Source: LMUY01 sp965198895 (GTDB lineage: Bacteria; Pseudomonadota; Alphaproteobacteria; Acetobacterales; Acetobacteraceae). From it: DNA of 64,000 nucleotides. The first letter of the stretch is position 1; the number at the start of each line of letters is the position of its first letter. A program made the position numbers and the translations under genes. The DNA lies in NCBI GenBank assembly GCA_965198895.1, contig OZ240676.1, positions 992,001-1,056,000 on the forward strand. The letters are read 5' to 3'. Positions 43,058 through 52,113 of the stretch are shown here, in pieces. The notes beneath the pieces are model-generated. The model did not search any database. It was not told the DNA's origin and worked only from the letters and a program-made list of their open reading frames with translations.

Positions 43058-44836
43058 ATGAGCAACCCCATCGAGGACTATGCCCTTCTGGGTGACGGCG
43101 AGACGGCCGCGTTGTTGAACCGCGACGGATCGATCGATTGGCTGTGCTGGCCACGCTTCGACGACGATGCCTGCTTCGCGGCCCTCCTGGGGACCAATGA
43201 GAACGGCCACTGGTCGATCGCGCCCACCGAGCCCGTCACGCAACGCAGCCGCCACTATCAGCACGACACCCTGATCATGGAGACGACGCTGGAAACGGCG
43301 GATGGCGCCGTGCTGGTCATCGACTTCATGCCGATGCGCAAGGGTGCGTCCTGCCTGGTCCGGATCGTCGTCGGGGTACGCGGCACGGTGCGGATGCGGA
43401 GCCAGATGCGCCTGCGGTTCGATTATGGTGCGTTGCCGCCCTGGTCCGAAATGTCGGGCGACGACATGGTGGCCAAGGTCGGCCCCGACCTCGTCGTGCT
43501 GCGCGCGCCGGTGAGGCTGGACGTGCAGGCCCGCCTCACCTCGGCGGAGTTCGAGGTGGCCGAGGGTGAACGGCGCGCCTTCGTGCTCAGCTATGGCCCG
43601 GCGCACCAAACGCCGCCGGAGCCGGTCGACGCCGAGGCCGCCCTGGTCGAAACGCAAAGCTTCTGGCGCGAGTGGATCGGCCGGTTCGACGATGCGAAGA
43701 CCGATTGGCCAGGCCCCATCCGCCGCTCGCTCATTACGCTGAAGGCGTTGATCCATGCGCCGACCGGCGGGCTCGTCGCCGCCCCCACCACGTCGCTGCC
43801 CGAGGCACCCGGCGGCAAGATGAATTGGGATTACCGGTATTGCTGGCTGCGCGACGCCAGCTTCACTCTCTGCGCCCTGTTGAACGCCGGGTTCCATGCC
43901 GAGGCCACGAGTTGGCGGGACTGGCTGTTGCGCGCCATCGCCGGGTCGCCGGAACGGCTGCGGATTATGTATCGGGTGGATGGCTCGCGGCATCTGTCGG
44001 AGTGGATGGTCGAGACGTTGCCGGGGTATCGCTACGCCAGCCCGGTGCGGGTCGGCAACGCCGCCTCAACGCAGCATCAGATCGACGTATTCGGCGAGGT
44101 CCTCGACGCGCTCGCTCTGGCCCGGCGTGGCGGCCTGCCGACGACGCAGCAGGAGGCGGCGGCAGAACGCCAGATCGTCGCGCACCTGGAGACAGTGTGG
44201 AACACCGAAGGCTCGGGTGTGTGGGAATCGCGCTCCGAATTACGGCAATACACCTATTCCAAGGTAATGGCGTGGGTGGGGCTGGACCGGTTCCTGCGCT
44301 ATCACGCCGAGGCTGGAGCGGTGGATTCGGCAACCGTGGCACGGCTCACGGCGCTCCGTCAGACTATCCACGACGAGGTTTGCCGGGAGGGCTGGAACGA
44401 GGGATTGGGCACGTTCACCCAGCATTATGGCGGGCAGGCGATCGACGCCAGCCTATTGCTGCTGCCTCTGGTGGGCTTCCTGCCGGCGGACGATCCCCGC
44501 ATGGCCGCCACCATCGCGACGATCCAGCGTGAACTGTCCGAGGGCGGGCTGATCCGCCGCACCAAGGCGAAAGCCGAGCCGCCGAACGAGGGCGCGTTCC
44601 TCGCCTGCTCCTGCTGGATGGCGGACTGCCTCAACCTGCAGGGCCGCAAGGACGAGGCCCGCGCCCAATTCGAACGCGTGCTTGCCGTGGCCAACGACCT
44701 CGGCCTGCTGTCCGAGGAATACAACGGCCCCGGCAAGCACCTGGCAGGCAATTTCCCCCAGGCGTTGACCCATCTTGCCGTTGTCAACACCGCGCTCGGC
44801 CTGTGCGGACCGACGCTGCAACGCGGCGGAGGCTGA
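43058..44836 (+). CDS. Glycoside hydrolase family 15 protein (glucoamylase/trehalase-like)
   Basis: 592 aa. The N-terminal beta domain starts PIEDYALLGDGETAALLNRD and GSIDWLCWPRFDDDACFAAL, the usual beginning of bacterial GH15 proteins. The (alpha/alpha)6 catalytic domain follows with GKMNWDYRYCWLRDASFTL near residue 255, the hallmark acid-containing region, and NEGAFLACSCWMADCLNLQG near the end, which carries the second acidic residue. It could hydrolyse trehalose or alpha-glucosides in the cytoplasm; there is no signal peptide. It is 13 bp after the SDR gene and convergent with cyoD. Confidence 0.9.
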   Translation: MSNPIEDYALLGDGETAALLNRDGSIDWLCWPRFDDDACFAALLGTNENGHWSIAPTEPVTQRSRHYQHDTLIMETTLETADGAVLVIDFMPMRKGASCLVRIVVGVRGTVRMRSQMRLRFDYGALPPWSEMSGDDMVAKVGPDLVVLRAPVRLDVQARLTSAEFEVAEGERRAFVLSYGPAHQTPPEPVDAEAALVETQSFWREWIGRFDDAKTDWPGPIRRSLITLKALIHAPTGGLVAAPTTSLPEAPGGKMNWDYRYCWLRDASFTLCALLNAGFHAEATSWRDWLLRAIAGSPERLRIMYRVDGSRHLSEWMVETLPGYRYASPVRVGNAASTQHQIDVFGEVLDALALARRGGLPTTQQEAAAERQIVAHLETVWNTEGSGVWESRSELRQYTYSKVMAWVGLDRFLRYHAEAGAVDSATVARLTALRQTIHDEVCREGWNEGLGTFTQHYGGQAIDASLLLLPLVGFLPADDPRMAATIATIQRELSEGGLIRRTKAKAEPPNEGAFLACSCWMADCLNLQGRKDEARAQFERVLAVANDLGLLSEEYNGPGKHLAGNFPQALTHLAVVNTALGLCGPTLQRGGG

Positions 44837-44847
44837 GCGGGACCGCG

Positions 44848-45159
44848 CTACATCATTCTCTGCCGCAAGTTGAACAGCACGACCAGCGTGCCGCCAACCA
44901 TCAGTGCCACGATCAAGCTCGAGAACAGGATCAGCACCAAATCGGCCCGGGCCGAGCGCTTGAGGTCGATGTGGAGGAAGCAGCGGAAGTGCACGACCAT
45001 CTGCACCAGTCCGAGGCCCAGCACGGTGTAGAAAGCTTCCAGTCCATCGAGCACATGCAGGTAGACGAGGCCGAACGCGACGCAGGTGAGCAGCAGAGCC
45101 AGCCCATATCCGACGACATAGGTCATCGTCTCGCGCTGTTCGATCCGTGGCGACGTCAT
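44848..45159 (-). CDS. cyoD: Cytochrome o ubiquinol oxidase subunit IV
   Basis: 103 aa from the ATG at 45157-45159, overlapping the cyoC stop as ATGA. Three membrane helices are visible (YVVGYGLALLLTCVAFGLVY; YTVLGLGLVQMVVHFRCFLH; LVLILFSSLIVALMVGGTLV), with the central HFRCFLHIDLK region typical of CyoD. It assists assembly of the oxidase. Last gene of the operon; a protohaem farnesyltransferase (cyoE) gene does not follow here. Confidence 0.92.
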   Translation of the reverse strand: MTSPRIEQRETMTYVVGYGLALLLTCVAFGLVYLHVLDGLEAFYTVLGLGLVQMVVHFRCFLHIDLKRSARADLVLILFSSLIVALMVGGTLVVLFNLRQRMM

Positions 45160-45791
45160 CGGATCAGGCCCTGGAGGTAGACGACGGAGAAGATGGCGAT
45201 CCAAATCACGTCGAGAAAATGCCAAAACAGGCTGAGCCGGATGAGGTTCACCTTGACCCTCAGGTCCCGCCCGAAAACGGCGACCTGCACCAGCATCACC
45301 ATCGTCCAGATCGCGCCGATGGTCACGTGCAGCCCATGCATCCCGACAAGCACAAAGAACGCCGACAGAAACCCGCTGCGATCGGGCGTCGCGTGATCCG
45401 CCGCCATCGTTGCGAAATCATGCGCCTCCATGCCCAGGAAGGCGAGGCCGAGCAGCAGCGTGGCCCCGAGCCAGAGCACCAGGCGGCGGGACCGCACATC
45501 CCGCTTCAGCGCGATGGACGCCATGCCGAAGGTGAAGGACGACGTGAGCAGCAGCAGCGTCTCGATGAAGGCGGACCCGATCTTGAATTCCTGCGCCGGG
45601 CCGGGTGCACCGACCGTGGCGTCCAGCGAGGTGCCGTAGACTGCGAACAGCAGCGCGAACAGCACCGCGTCGCTCATCAGGAATATCCAGAAGCCGAACA
45701 CGTCGCTCTCGACATGCTCGCGGACCTCGAGCGGATCGTCCGTGAGATTCAACCCCGCATGTCGAAGCTGTGGCCCGCCTACGCCGTCCAT
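45156..45791 (-). CDS. cyoC: Cytochrome o ubiquinol oxidase subunit III
   Basis: 211 aa starting at the ATG at 45789-45791, overlapping the cyoB stop by 13 bp. Five membrane helices; VFGFWIFLMSDAVLFALLFA is the first, with the family's acidic and polar residues, and GLHVTIGAIWTMVMLVQVAV and FWHFLDVIWIAIFSVVYLQG close the protein, as in CyoC. It packs on subunit I and helps supply oxygen. Part of the cyoABCD operon. Confidence 0.93.
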   Translation of the reverse strand: MDGVGGPQLRHAGLNLTDDPLEVREHVESDVFGFWIFLMSDAVLFALLFAVYGTSLDATVGAPGPAQEFKIGSAFIETLLLLTSSFTFGMASIALKRDVRSRRLVLWLGATLLLGLAFLGMEAHDFATMAADHATPDRSGFLSAFFVLVGMHGLHVTIGAIWTMVMLVQVAVFGRDLRVKVNLIRLSLFWHFLDVIWIAIFSVVYLQGLIR

Positions 45792-47866
45792 TGCGCGAGC
45801 CCCTGGTTACGTTCGCTTTGTTCCAGCTCGCGCGGGACTGGCGCCGCCATCTGTGCCTGCGCGAGCCATCGGCGATCGACGGCCTCCACAGTCGCCGCGG
45901 GGACGATCCGGGTCACGTCGCGCATGAAGGAGCGCGCGATCACAGTCAGCACGATCACCGCGGTAAATAGGCCCGCCATCCACCAGATGCGCCAGACCAG
46001 GCCGAAGCTGCCGGCAGCGGCGGCGAGGCCGATGATCATGCCGCAGGCAGACTCCTTGGGCAACTCGATGTCGTGGTAGTGGTCGGCCGGCTTGTAGGCG
46101 CCGCCGTTGCGCTTGCGCCAGTAGAACGGGTCACGGCTGCCGACATGCGGAATGGTGGCGAAGTTCCACTCCGGCGGCGGTGCGGCGACCGACCATTCCA
46201 AGCCGCGTGCATCCCACGGATCGCCGACGGTCACGCGGTTGGCGTCGCGGTCCCGGATGCTGACATAGAGCTGTAGAAACAGGGTGGCGAGCGCCGCGAA
46301 CAGCACGAAGGCACCGCACAACGCTGCCAACAACCAAGGGCGGAACGCGGGGTCGAACACCTCCTGCGTGCGCCGCGCCATCCCGGCGGCGCCGAGCACA
46401 TACAACGGCATGAATGCCAGGTAGAAGCCGACCACCCAGCAGGCGACGGAGATGCGGCCGAGGCGCTCGTTCAGCCGGAAGCCGAACGCCTTGGGAAACC
46501 AGAACATATAGCCCGCGATCATCCCGTAGAGCGTGCCGGGGATGAGCATGTTGTGGAAATGCGCCACGAGGAAAAGCGTGTTGTGCATCATGTAGTCGAG
46601 CGGCGGCGTGGCCAGGATGATGCCGGTGAAGCCGCCAAGCACGAAGGTCATCATGAAGGCGATGGACAGCAGCATCGACGGGGTGAAGCGCACCTCGCCG
46701 CGAAACATGGTCCAGATCCAGTCGTAGATCTTCACCCCAGTCGGCACGCCGATGAGCATGGTGGCGATGCCGAAGGCGGCATTCACATTCGCACTCTGCC
46801 CCATGGTGAAGAAGTGGTGCAGCCAGACGGTGAAGGAGAGCACGGCGATCGCGCAGGTGGCGAGGACCAGCGAGGTGTAGCCGTAGAGCTCCTTGGACGA
46901 GAAGGCGGAGATGACTTCGGAATACACGCCGAAGGCCGGCAGCACGACGATGTAGACCTCGGGGTGGCCGAACAACCAGAACAGGTTGACGTAGTTCATC
47001 ATGTTGCCGCCGAGATCGTCGGTGAAGAAATGCATCCCGGCGTAGCGGTCGGCGGCCAGCAGCAATGTCGCGACGGTGAGCGCCGGCATGGCGAAGATCA
47101 TCAGGATGGACGTGCACAGCGATGTCCAGCAGAACAGCGGCATGCGCATCCAGGTCATGCCCGGTGCGCGCAGCTTATAGATCGTGCAGGCGACGTTGAT
47201 GCCGACCGCCGTGCTGCCGACGGAGGCGAGCGTCACCGCCCAGATCCAGTAGTCCGGCCCGGCACCACCGCTATACGAAAGCTCGGTATAGGGTGGGTAG
47301 CCGCTCCAGCCACCGGTCGAGAATTCGCCCACCACCAGCGAGACCATCATCAACCCCGCGCCGCCCGCAGTGAGCCAGAGGCCGACGGAGTTGAAATAGG
47401 GAAACGCCATGTCGCGCGCACCGATCTGCAGCGGCACGACATAATTGATCAGTCCGGTGAGGAAGGGCATCGCCATGAAGAAGATCATGATGCTGCCATG
47501 GGTCGAGAATAGCTGGGCGAAATGGTTGGGCTCGACGAAGCCGGGCGAATTGACGGCGAACGCCTGCTGAGCACGCATCAACACCGCCTCGATCAAGGCG
47601 CGGCTCAGCATCACACCGGCGATCACGATGTACATGATACCGATCTTCTTATGGTCCAGGCTGGTGAACCATTCGGTCCAGAGATACCGCCACGCCTTGA
47701 GGTAGGTCAGCAGCGCCAGCATCGCGACCGCGCCGATCACCACCACCGAACCCGCCCCGGCACCGATGATCTCGCTGATGCTCGGGTCGCGCCAAGCCCG
47801 CACGAACGGCAGCGCGCCCCAACTCAGGTTGCCGAGCAGGACGTGCCAGAAGTCAGGTTCGGTCAT
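45779..47866 (-). CDS. cyoB: Cytochrome o ubiquinol oxidase subunit I
   Basis: 695 aa from the ATG at 47864-47866, overlapping the cyoA stop (ATGA). Haem-copper oxidase ligands are visible: LFSTHGSIMIFFMAMPFLTG (low-spin haem His), LFWLFGHPEVYIVVLPAFGV (CuB His and cross-linked Tyr), VWLHHFFTMG (two CuB His), and FLVAHFHNMLIPG (high- and low-spin haem His). The N-terminal WFTSLDHKKIGIMYI segment is standard. It reduces oxygen to water and pumps protons. The long frame beyond 47866 is the antisense phase of cyoA and not part of the gene. Confidence 0.95.
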   Translation of the reverse strand: MTEPDFWHVLLGNLSWGALPFVRAWRDPSISEIIGAGAGSVVVIGAVAMLALLTYLKAWRYLWTEWFTSLDHKKIGIMYIVIAGVMLSRALIEAVLMRAQQAFAVNSPGFVEPNHFAQLFSTHGSIMIFFMAMPFLTGLINYVVPLQIGARDMAFPYFNSVGLWLTAGGAGLMMVSLVVGEFSTGGWSGYPPYTELSYSGGAGPDYWIWAVTLASVGSTAVGINVACTIYKLRAPGMTWMRMPLFCWTSLCTSILMIFAMPALTVATLLLAADRYAGMHFFTDDLGGNMMNYVNLFWLFGHPEVYIVVLPAFGVYSEVISAFSSKELYGYTSLVLATCAIAVLSFTVWLHHFFTMGQSANVNAAFGIATMLIGVPTGVKIYDWIWTMFRGEVRFTPSMLLSIAFMMTFVLGGFTGIILATPPLDYMMHNTLFLVAHFHNMLIPGTLYGMIAGYMFWFPKAFGFRLNERLGRISVACWVVGFYLAFMPLYVLGAAGMARRTQEVFDPAFRPWLLAALCGAFVLFAALATLFLQLYVSIRDRDANRVTVGDPWDARGLEWSVAAPPPEWNFATIPHVGSRDPFYWRKRNGGAYKPADHYHDIELPKESACGMIIGLAAAAGSFGLVWRIWWMAGLFTAVIVLTVIARSFMRDVTRIVPAATVEAVDRRWLAQAQMAAPVPRELEQSERNQGLAQWTA

Positions 47867-48762
47867 GGCAGGCTGGTTCCCATCGGCAAGGGGCGTGGTG
47901 GCAGCGTTTGCAGCGCGATCGTGTGCCCGCTGGGTTGGGCCAGGCCGACGATCCGGTCGAACAGGCCGGGATCGACCGCGCCGAAAGCCAGCGGGTGCGG
48001 CAGGGTGGAGCGGTGGGAGAGCGTCTCGTATTCCGCCGTATCGAGCCGGTTCGGTTGCGCCTTGGTTTCGGCCAGCCAATGCGCGAAGCCGGCGGGGTCG
48101 AGCGCTGCGATGTCGAACTTCTCGTTCTGGAATCCCATGCCATTGAACTGTGCGTTCTCGCCCCAGAATGCGCCGGGGGCGTCCGCCGCAAAGTTCAACT
48201 GCGTCCGCATGCCCGCCATCGCGTAGATCTGCCCGGCCAGCCTTGGCATCAGCAGCGACTGCATCACCGTGCCACTGGTCAGGCTGAGATGCACTGGCTG
48301 GCCCGCCGGGATCACCAGCCGGTTCACCGTCGCGACACCCTGGTCCGGGTAGATGAACAGCCATTTCCAGTCGAGCGCCACCGCCTGGATTTCGATCGCC
48401 TGGCCGGGCAGCCGCTTATACGGGTCGAGCCGGTGGGTGTCCCGCCACAGGAAGACCGCGAGCCCGACGACGATCATGCTGGGCGGAATCCAGATCAGCC
48501 CCTCGAGCGACCAGCTAAATGCCCATTGCGGCCGGTAGGCGCTGCGCGTGTTGGATAGACGATAGTGCCAGGCGAACAACGGCGCGAGCAGCAGCACTGG
48601 CCCGATCACGAACAGCATGATGAGGCAGACCAGCAGGAACTCGCTTCTGGTCGCGGCCGCGATTGGGCCGCCCGGAGCCAGGAACCCGCGCTCGAAGACG
48701 CCGCATCCGCTCAGGAGCAAACAAATGAGGGGAATTGCCCTCCGTAGTGCATGACCGATCAA
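47863..48762 (-). CDS. cyoA: Cytochrome o ubiquinol oxidase subunit II
   Basis: 299 aa lipoprotein: IPLICLLLSGCGVF has a LSGC lipobox. Two membrane helices (FLLVCLIMLFVIGPVLLLAP; IPPSMIVVGLAVFLWRDTHR) precede the periplasmic cupredoxin domain (FIYPDQGVATVNRLVIPAGQ; HLSLTSGTVMQSLLMPRLAG). The CuA-binding Cys pair of cytochrome c oxidases is absent, so it is a quinol oxidase subunit. First gene of the operon. Substrate would be ubiquinol at the inner membrane. Confidence 0.94.
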   Translation of the reverse strand: MIGHALRRAIPLICLLLSGCGVFERGFLAPGGPIAAATRSEFLLVCLIMLFVIGPVLLLAPLFAWHYRLSNTRSAYRPQWAFSWSLEGLIWIPPSMIVVGLAVFLWRDTHRLDPYKRLPGQAIEIQAVALDWKWLFIYPDQGVATVNRLVIPAGQPVHLSLTSGTVMQSLLMPRLAGQIYAMAGMRTQLNFAADAPGAFWGENAQFNGMGFQNEKFDIAALDPAGFAHWLAETKAQPNRLDTAEYETLSHRSTLPHPLAFGAVDPGLFDRIVGLAQPSGHTIALQTLPPRPLPMGTSLP

Positions 48763-48913
48763 CGAGGCGCCTCCCGCCCTTACCGCGATGGTCAGGCTTG
48801 CTCAACATACGCAAGTCCATGCCGGTTGTTGCCCTAAATTTCAGGCTCTCGCCTTTGTCACAATGGCACGGCGCAGATCGAGGTTCAGGCCAATGCTGGA
48901 ATACTTCGCGTGG

Positions 48914-49678
48914 TCAGCCTGGTTCCGGACGAACGTCGATGCCGATCGCATCCAGGAGTAGGTGCTGCTGCCCCTGATCGATCTTCATTCGCGCAAAGCT
49001 TGCAAGCTCCATCAGATTGAGGCCGCTGATCTCCGCGCCGCGCAAATCGGCGCCCGCGAGCTTCGTGCCAGTCAGGATCGCCTGAAATAGGTCGGCGTCG
49101 CGCAGCATGGCATCGGTCAAGTCGGCGCCGCTGAGGTCGGCCTCGCGGAAGCGGCAGGAAGCGAGCTCGCAGCCGGGTAGGCGCGCCTCGCTTAGATCGG
49201 CTAGTTCGAAGTTGCAGGTTCGGAAAATAGCCCGCGTGGTAACCAGCTTGCGGGAATAGGCATGACTGAAGTCTACCTTGTTGAACCGTGCGCCGCGCAG
49301 CACACACTGGTCCATCTCGATCGCAAACAGGTCGGACCGATCGAACTGGCACAGCGAGAGGTCGCAGGTCGTGAACCTTGCATCGCGAAGATTGCTGAAC
49401 GCGAAGCTACAGCCGGTTGCAGCCGTATCTCGCGTCGCGAACTGGCACTCCTCGAACGCCGCCTCGCCCAATTCAGCGTGCGAAAAGCGCGCGCCGAGAA
49501 ACCGGCAGCCTACGAAACGGGCACCCGAAAACACCGTGTTGGTGAACTGCGCGCCGGCAAAGCTGCACCGGTTGAACTTCGCCCCCTCGCAATCGAGGTC
49601 GGTCCAGGCGACCTCGTCGAGCTGAGCGTCTTCGATCGGGCCTTTGGCAAGTCTGGCCCTGAGTTGCCCGGTATCCAT
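48914..49678 (-). CDS. Pentapeptide-repeat protein
   Basis: 254 aa built almost entirely of A(D/N/R)(L/F)xx-type units, for example CEGAKFNRCSFAGAQFTNTV, GARFVGCRFLGARFSHAELG, LSEARLPGCELASCRFREAD and LSGADLTDAMLRDADLFQAI, giving a right-handed quadrilateral beta-helix. Cysteines recur at many turns. Relatives include QnrB/McbG-like DNA-gyrase mimics and proteins with no known role; no gyrase link can be shown here. Its ATG overlaps the stop of the upstream GST gene by one base (TGATG), so translation is coupled. Confidence 0.9.
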   Translation of the reverse strand: MDTGQLRARLAKGPIEDAQLDEVAWTDLDCEGAKFNRCSFAGAQFTNTVFSGARFVGCRFLGARFSHAELGEAAFEECQFATRDTAATGCSFAFSNLRDARFTTCDLSLCQFDRSDLFAIEMDQCVLRGARFNKVDFSHAYSRKLVTTRAIFRTCNFELADLSEARLPGCELASCRFREADLSGADLTDAMLRDADLFQAILTGTKLAGADLRGAEISGLNLMELASFARMKIDQGQQHLLLDAIGIDVRPEPG

Positions 49679-50319
49679 CAGGTCAGCAGGGGCGTCATCC
49701 CGGGATCGCCCTTCTGCATCGCCCGCTGGTACGCCGGGCGGCCGCCGATGCGCTGTAGGTAGGCGAGGATGTTCGGATAGGGCGACAGGTCGAGCGGCAG
49801 GAAGATCCGCATCGTGGTCAGCGAGAACACCGTCATGATGTCCGCTGCCGTGAACTCGCTCCCGGCAAGATACGTCGCCTCGCCGAGCCGGGCCTCGATC
49901 AACCCGAACACCAGGTCAAGCCGGCGTTTCGCATCCCTCCGCACCGGATTGTCGGGCGCCAGGTCGAGCCGTCGCAGCATCAGGTTGCGGCCCATGACGG
50001 GTTGCAAATTGCCGTTTGCGAAATGCAGCCAATAAAGATAGGGCGCGAAATCGGGATGGTCCGGCCCGAGTGTCAGGCGGCCACCGCCTTGCCTGGCCAT
50101 GATGTAGTCGACGATCGCGCCCGATTCAGCGAGCAGCACGTCGGAGTCTTCGATCACCGGTGCCGCGCCGATCGGGTGCAGCGCCTTCAGGTCCGGCGGC
50201 GACAGAATGGTGACGGGATCGCGGTCATAGATTTTCAGCTCGTAGGGAATACCCAATTCCTCACAAAGCCAGATGATCCGCTCGGACTGGGATTTGCCGA
50301 GATGGTGGATGGTCAGCAT
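49678..50319 (-). CDS. Glutathione S-transferase family protein
   Basis: 213 aa. The N-terminal thioredoxin-like domain is LTIHHLGKSQSERIIWLCEE, with a Ser at the catalytic position of this class, HPIGAAPVIEDSDVLLAESG supplies the cis-Pro and the glutathione-gripping ES pair. The C-terminal helical domain includes LAGSEFTAADIMTVFSLTTM, the N-cap motif. The ATG has no strong upstream ribosome site. It is upstream of, and overlaps, the pentapeptide-repeat gene and follows another GST gene 31 bp before it. Confidence 0.88.
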   Translation of the reverse strand: MLTIHHLGKSQSERIIWLCEELGIPYELKIYDRDPVTILSPPDLKALHPIGAAPVIEDSDVLLAESGAIVDYIMARQGGGRLTLGPDHPDFAPYLYWLHFANGNLQPVMGRNLMLRRLDLAPDNPVRRDAKRRLDLVFGLIEARLGEATYLAGSEFTAADIMTVFSLTTMRIFLPLDLSPYPNILAYLQRIGGRPAYQRAMQKGDPGMTPLLT

Positions 50320-50350
50320 AGGAAAATCCTCAGCAGATGCGGCAGGACGG

Positions 50351-51004
50351 TCACGCGAGGCTGACGTAGCAGGGCAGGCGCTTGCCCGGCAGCAGGTCGT
50401 AGGGTGCTTGCCACCCCGGCAGCGCCGCGATGCGCTGCAGCCAGGCCGCCACCCCCGGATGGGTCGTGACCAGGTCGTAGCCCGCCTCGTGCTTGGGGAA
50501 GCTCAGGTACCCGCACATCGACAAATCCACCACCGTCGCGCGATCGCCGACGATGAAGGCCTGGCCTTGCAGGCGCTGCTCGATGATGCCCAGGAAGTCG
50601 TCGACCCGGCCCTTGAGGAAGGCGAGCACGGCCGGGTCGGAGTCGCGGGTGAAGGCGCGCCGGTAGCGGTAGGCAGCCATGAAGCCCGACAGCTTCTGGT
50701 TGTCCCAAAATAGCCAGCGCAGCACCTCGTAGCGCTCGGCTTCATCCGTACCCTGGAAGCGGCCATACGTATCCGCCAGGCGAAGCAGGATCGGCGCGGT
50801 CTGCGTCAGCTTCACGCCATCCGCCTCCAGCACGGGGATCTCCCCCATTGGATTGACGGCGGCGCGCCACTCCGGCGTCCAGGTCACGCCGCTGCCGAAA
50901 TCGGTCCAGACCGGTTCGAAGCGCTGGCCGCATAGCGTCAGCATCAATGCAAGTTTGTAGCTGTTTCCAGACTCCGGGAAGTAGTGCAGCCGGTATTCCG
51001 CCAT
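50351..51004 (-). CDS. Glutathione S-transferase family protein
   Basis: 217 aa from the ATG at 51002-51004 (MAEYRLHYFPESGNSYKLAL); an in-frame ATG 15 bp upstream is possible. The thioredoxin-like domain has PESGNSYKLALMLTLCGQRF and AVNPMGEIPVLEADGVKLTQT split by usual spacing, with cis-Pro in IPVLE. The helical domain includes FIVGDRATVVDLSMCGYLSF. It is only distantly similar to the GST encoded 31 bp downstream, so the pair probably arose by recruitment rather than recent duplication. Substrates unknown. Confidence 0.86.
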   Translation of the reverse strand: MAEYRLHYFPESGNSYKLALMLTLCGQRFEPVWTDFGSGVTWTPEWRAAVNPMGEIPVLEADGVKLTQTAPILLRLADTYGRFQGTDEAERYEVLRWLFWDNQKLSGFMAAYRYRRAFTRDSDPAVLAFLKGRVDDFLGIIEQRLQGQAFIVGDRATVVDLSMCGYLSFPKHEAGYDLVTTHPGVAAWLQRIAALPGWQAPYDLLPGKRLPCYVSLA

Positions 51005-51126
51005 GTCGCGTTCGCCCATCACACGCAGCCGATCGTAGACGCCCAAAATCGGGGTGGCCAGGGCGGTTTAGCGGGTGCCTCATGCATTTGCATGACGCCC
51101 GGAGGCTTACTCGGAGGACGGGAGGT

Positions 51127-51804
51127 TCAGCCGGCCGCGCCGAGCCGCGCCAGGATATCGCCGTCCAGCAGATCACCGATGTGGTCCACGGTCATGTCGG
51201 GCGTGGGGCACTCGGCGATCGCCTTCAGGTCCCGGGCGAATTGGCCCTGCTTGACGAAGACGGTGGTGAGCCGGTCGCCCCAGACCTGCTTGCACGCAGT
51301 CAGGATGCGAATCTTGTCGTCCACGAGCACGTAGTGCCGGGCCGGGAAGGCTGCCTCGACGCGGGCCAATTCCTTGTCCTTGTGCACGCAGATCACGACC
51401 CGGCGTTGCAATGCCTCCGCCAGGCCGGAGCGGAGCAGCTTGCGCGGTTGGAACACCGCGTCGCCGTCGGTCAGCGCGACGGTCGGGTGCATGGCCCGCA
51501 TCCGCGCCAAGACGTCCAGCGCCCCGGGATAGACCAGTTTGTCGTAGGCGAAATCCACCACGAACTCGCTCAGCCAGATCGCATCCAACTCGTCGGGGCG
51601 TTCCAGGCGGTATTGCTGGAATGCGCCCAAATAATCGCGGTAGCCGAGCGTGTGGAACAGGCCCTCCTGAATGGTCCAATAACGATCCTTCGCCTCGGTG
51701 CCGGCTTTTTCCTCGATGTATGCCTTCAATTCATTCTGATACTGGTCGTTGTCGAGCAGCGTGTTGTCCACGTCGACCAGGAACACCAATGCGTCGGCTG
51801 CCAT
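51127..51804 (-). CDS. HAD-superfamily hydrolase
   Basis: 225 aa from the ATG at 51802-51804, with GGGGAGAG upstream. HAD motif I is VFLVDVDNTLLDNDQ (nucleophile D11 and D13), motif II is PTVALTDGDAVFQPRKLL, and motif IV is ARHYVLVDDKIRILTACKQV, the DD pair holding Mg2+. The cap region between about residues 25 and 85 is helical (YIEEKAGTEAKDRYWTIQEG). It is probably a phosphatase of a small metabolite. Divergent from the amidase operon, 111 bp away. Confidence 0.87.
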   Translation of the reverse strand: MAADALVFLVDVDNTLLDNDQYQNELKAYIEEKAGTEAKDRYWTIQEGLFHTLGYRDYLGAFQQYRLERPDELDAIWLSEFVVDFAYDKLVYPGALDVLARMRAMHPTVALTDGDAVFQPRKLLRSGLAEALQRRVVICVHKDKELARVEAAFPARHYVLVDDKIRILTACKQVWGDRLTTVFVKQGQFARDLKAIAECPTPDMTVDHIGDLLDGDILARLGAAG

Positions 51805-51915
51805 CTGAACTCTCCCCGGCGTGTGCCGCCAATCTTGCCCGGTATTCGCGGCGGCGGACAGTGGACGGCCCGGTGCATCGTCCGACATAGTGCTGCCGTG
51901 AAGCCGGAGGCTGAC

Positions 51916-52113
51916 ATGGACGACGATTTCCTCGCCAAGACCGAGGCCTATATCGAGGCTTGGCATGGCGTGAAACCACCGAACGAGCCGGGCCGCCGGC
52001 TGGCAGCCGAACTCGCCGCCACCATCGCCGCCTTTGAGGCGCAGCGCGGCCGGCTCCGGTTCGAGGACGAGCCGAGCAGCTTCGAGGCAGCCCTTCGGGA
52101 GATGAAGGAATGA
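51916..52113 (+). CDS. Small protein translationally coupled to an amidase, possible GatC/AtzG-like partner
   Basis: 65 aa. The ATG at 51916 follows GGAGG at a good distance, and the stop overlaps the amidase start as ATGA, so it is made together with the amidase. The sequence is helical and charged (FLAKTEAYIEAWHGVKPPNE; LAAELAATIAAFEAQRGRLR; SSFEAALREMKE). GatC and AtzG are short helical proteins that wrap around and stabilise amidase-signature enzymes and are encoded just before them; the size and position fit, though the sequence is not clearly homologous. Confidence 0.75.
   Translation: MDDDFLAKTEAYIEAWHGVKPPNEPGRRLAAELAATIAAFEAQRGRLRFEDEPSSFEAALREMKE

Noticed and set aside
47867..48364. 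N-terminal extension of cyoB to an upstream ATG
   Set aside because: It would lie in the antisense-like phase of cyoA coding sequence; the ATG at 47866 overlapping the cyoA stop is the natural start.
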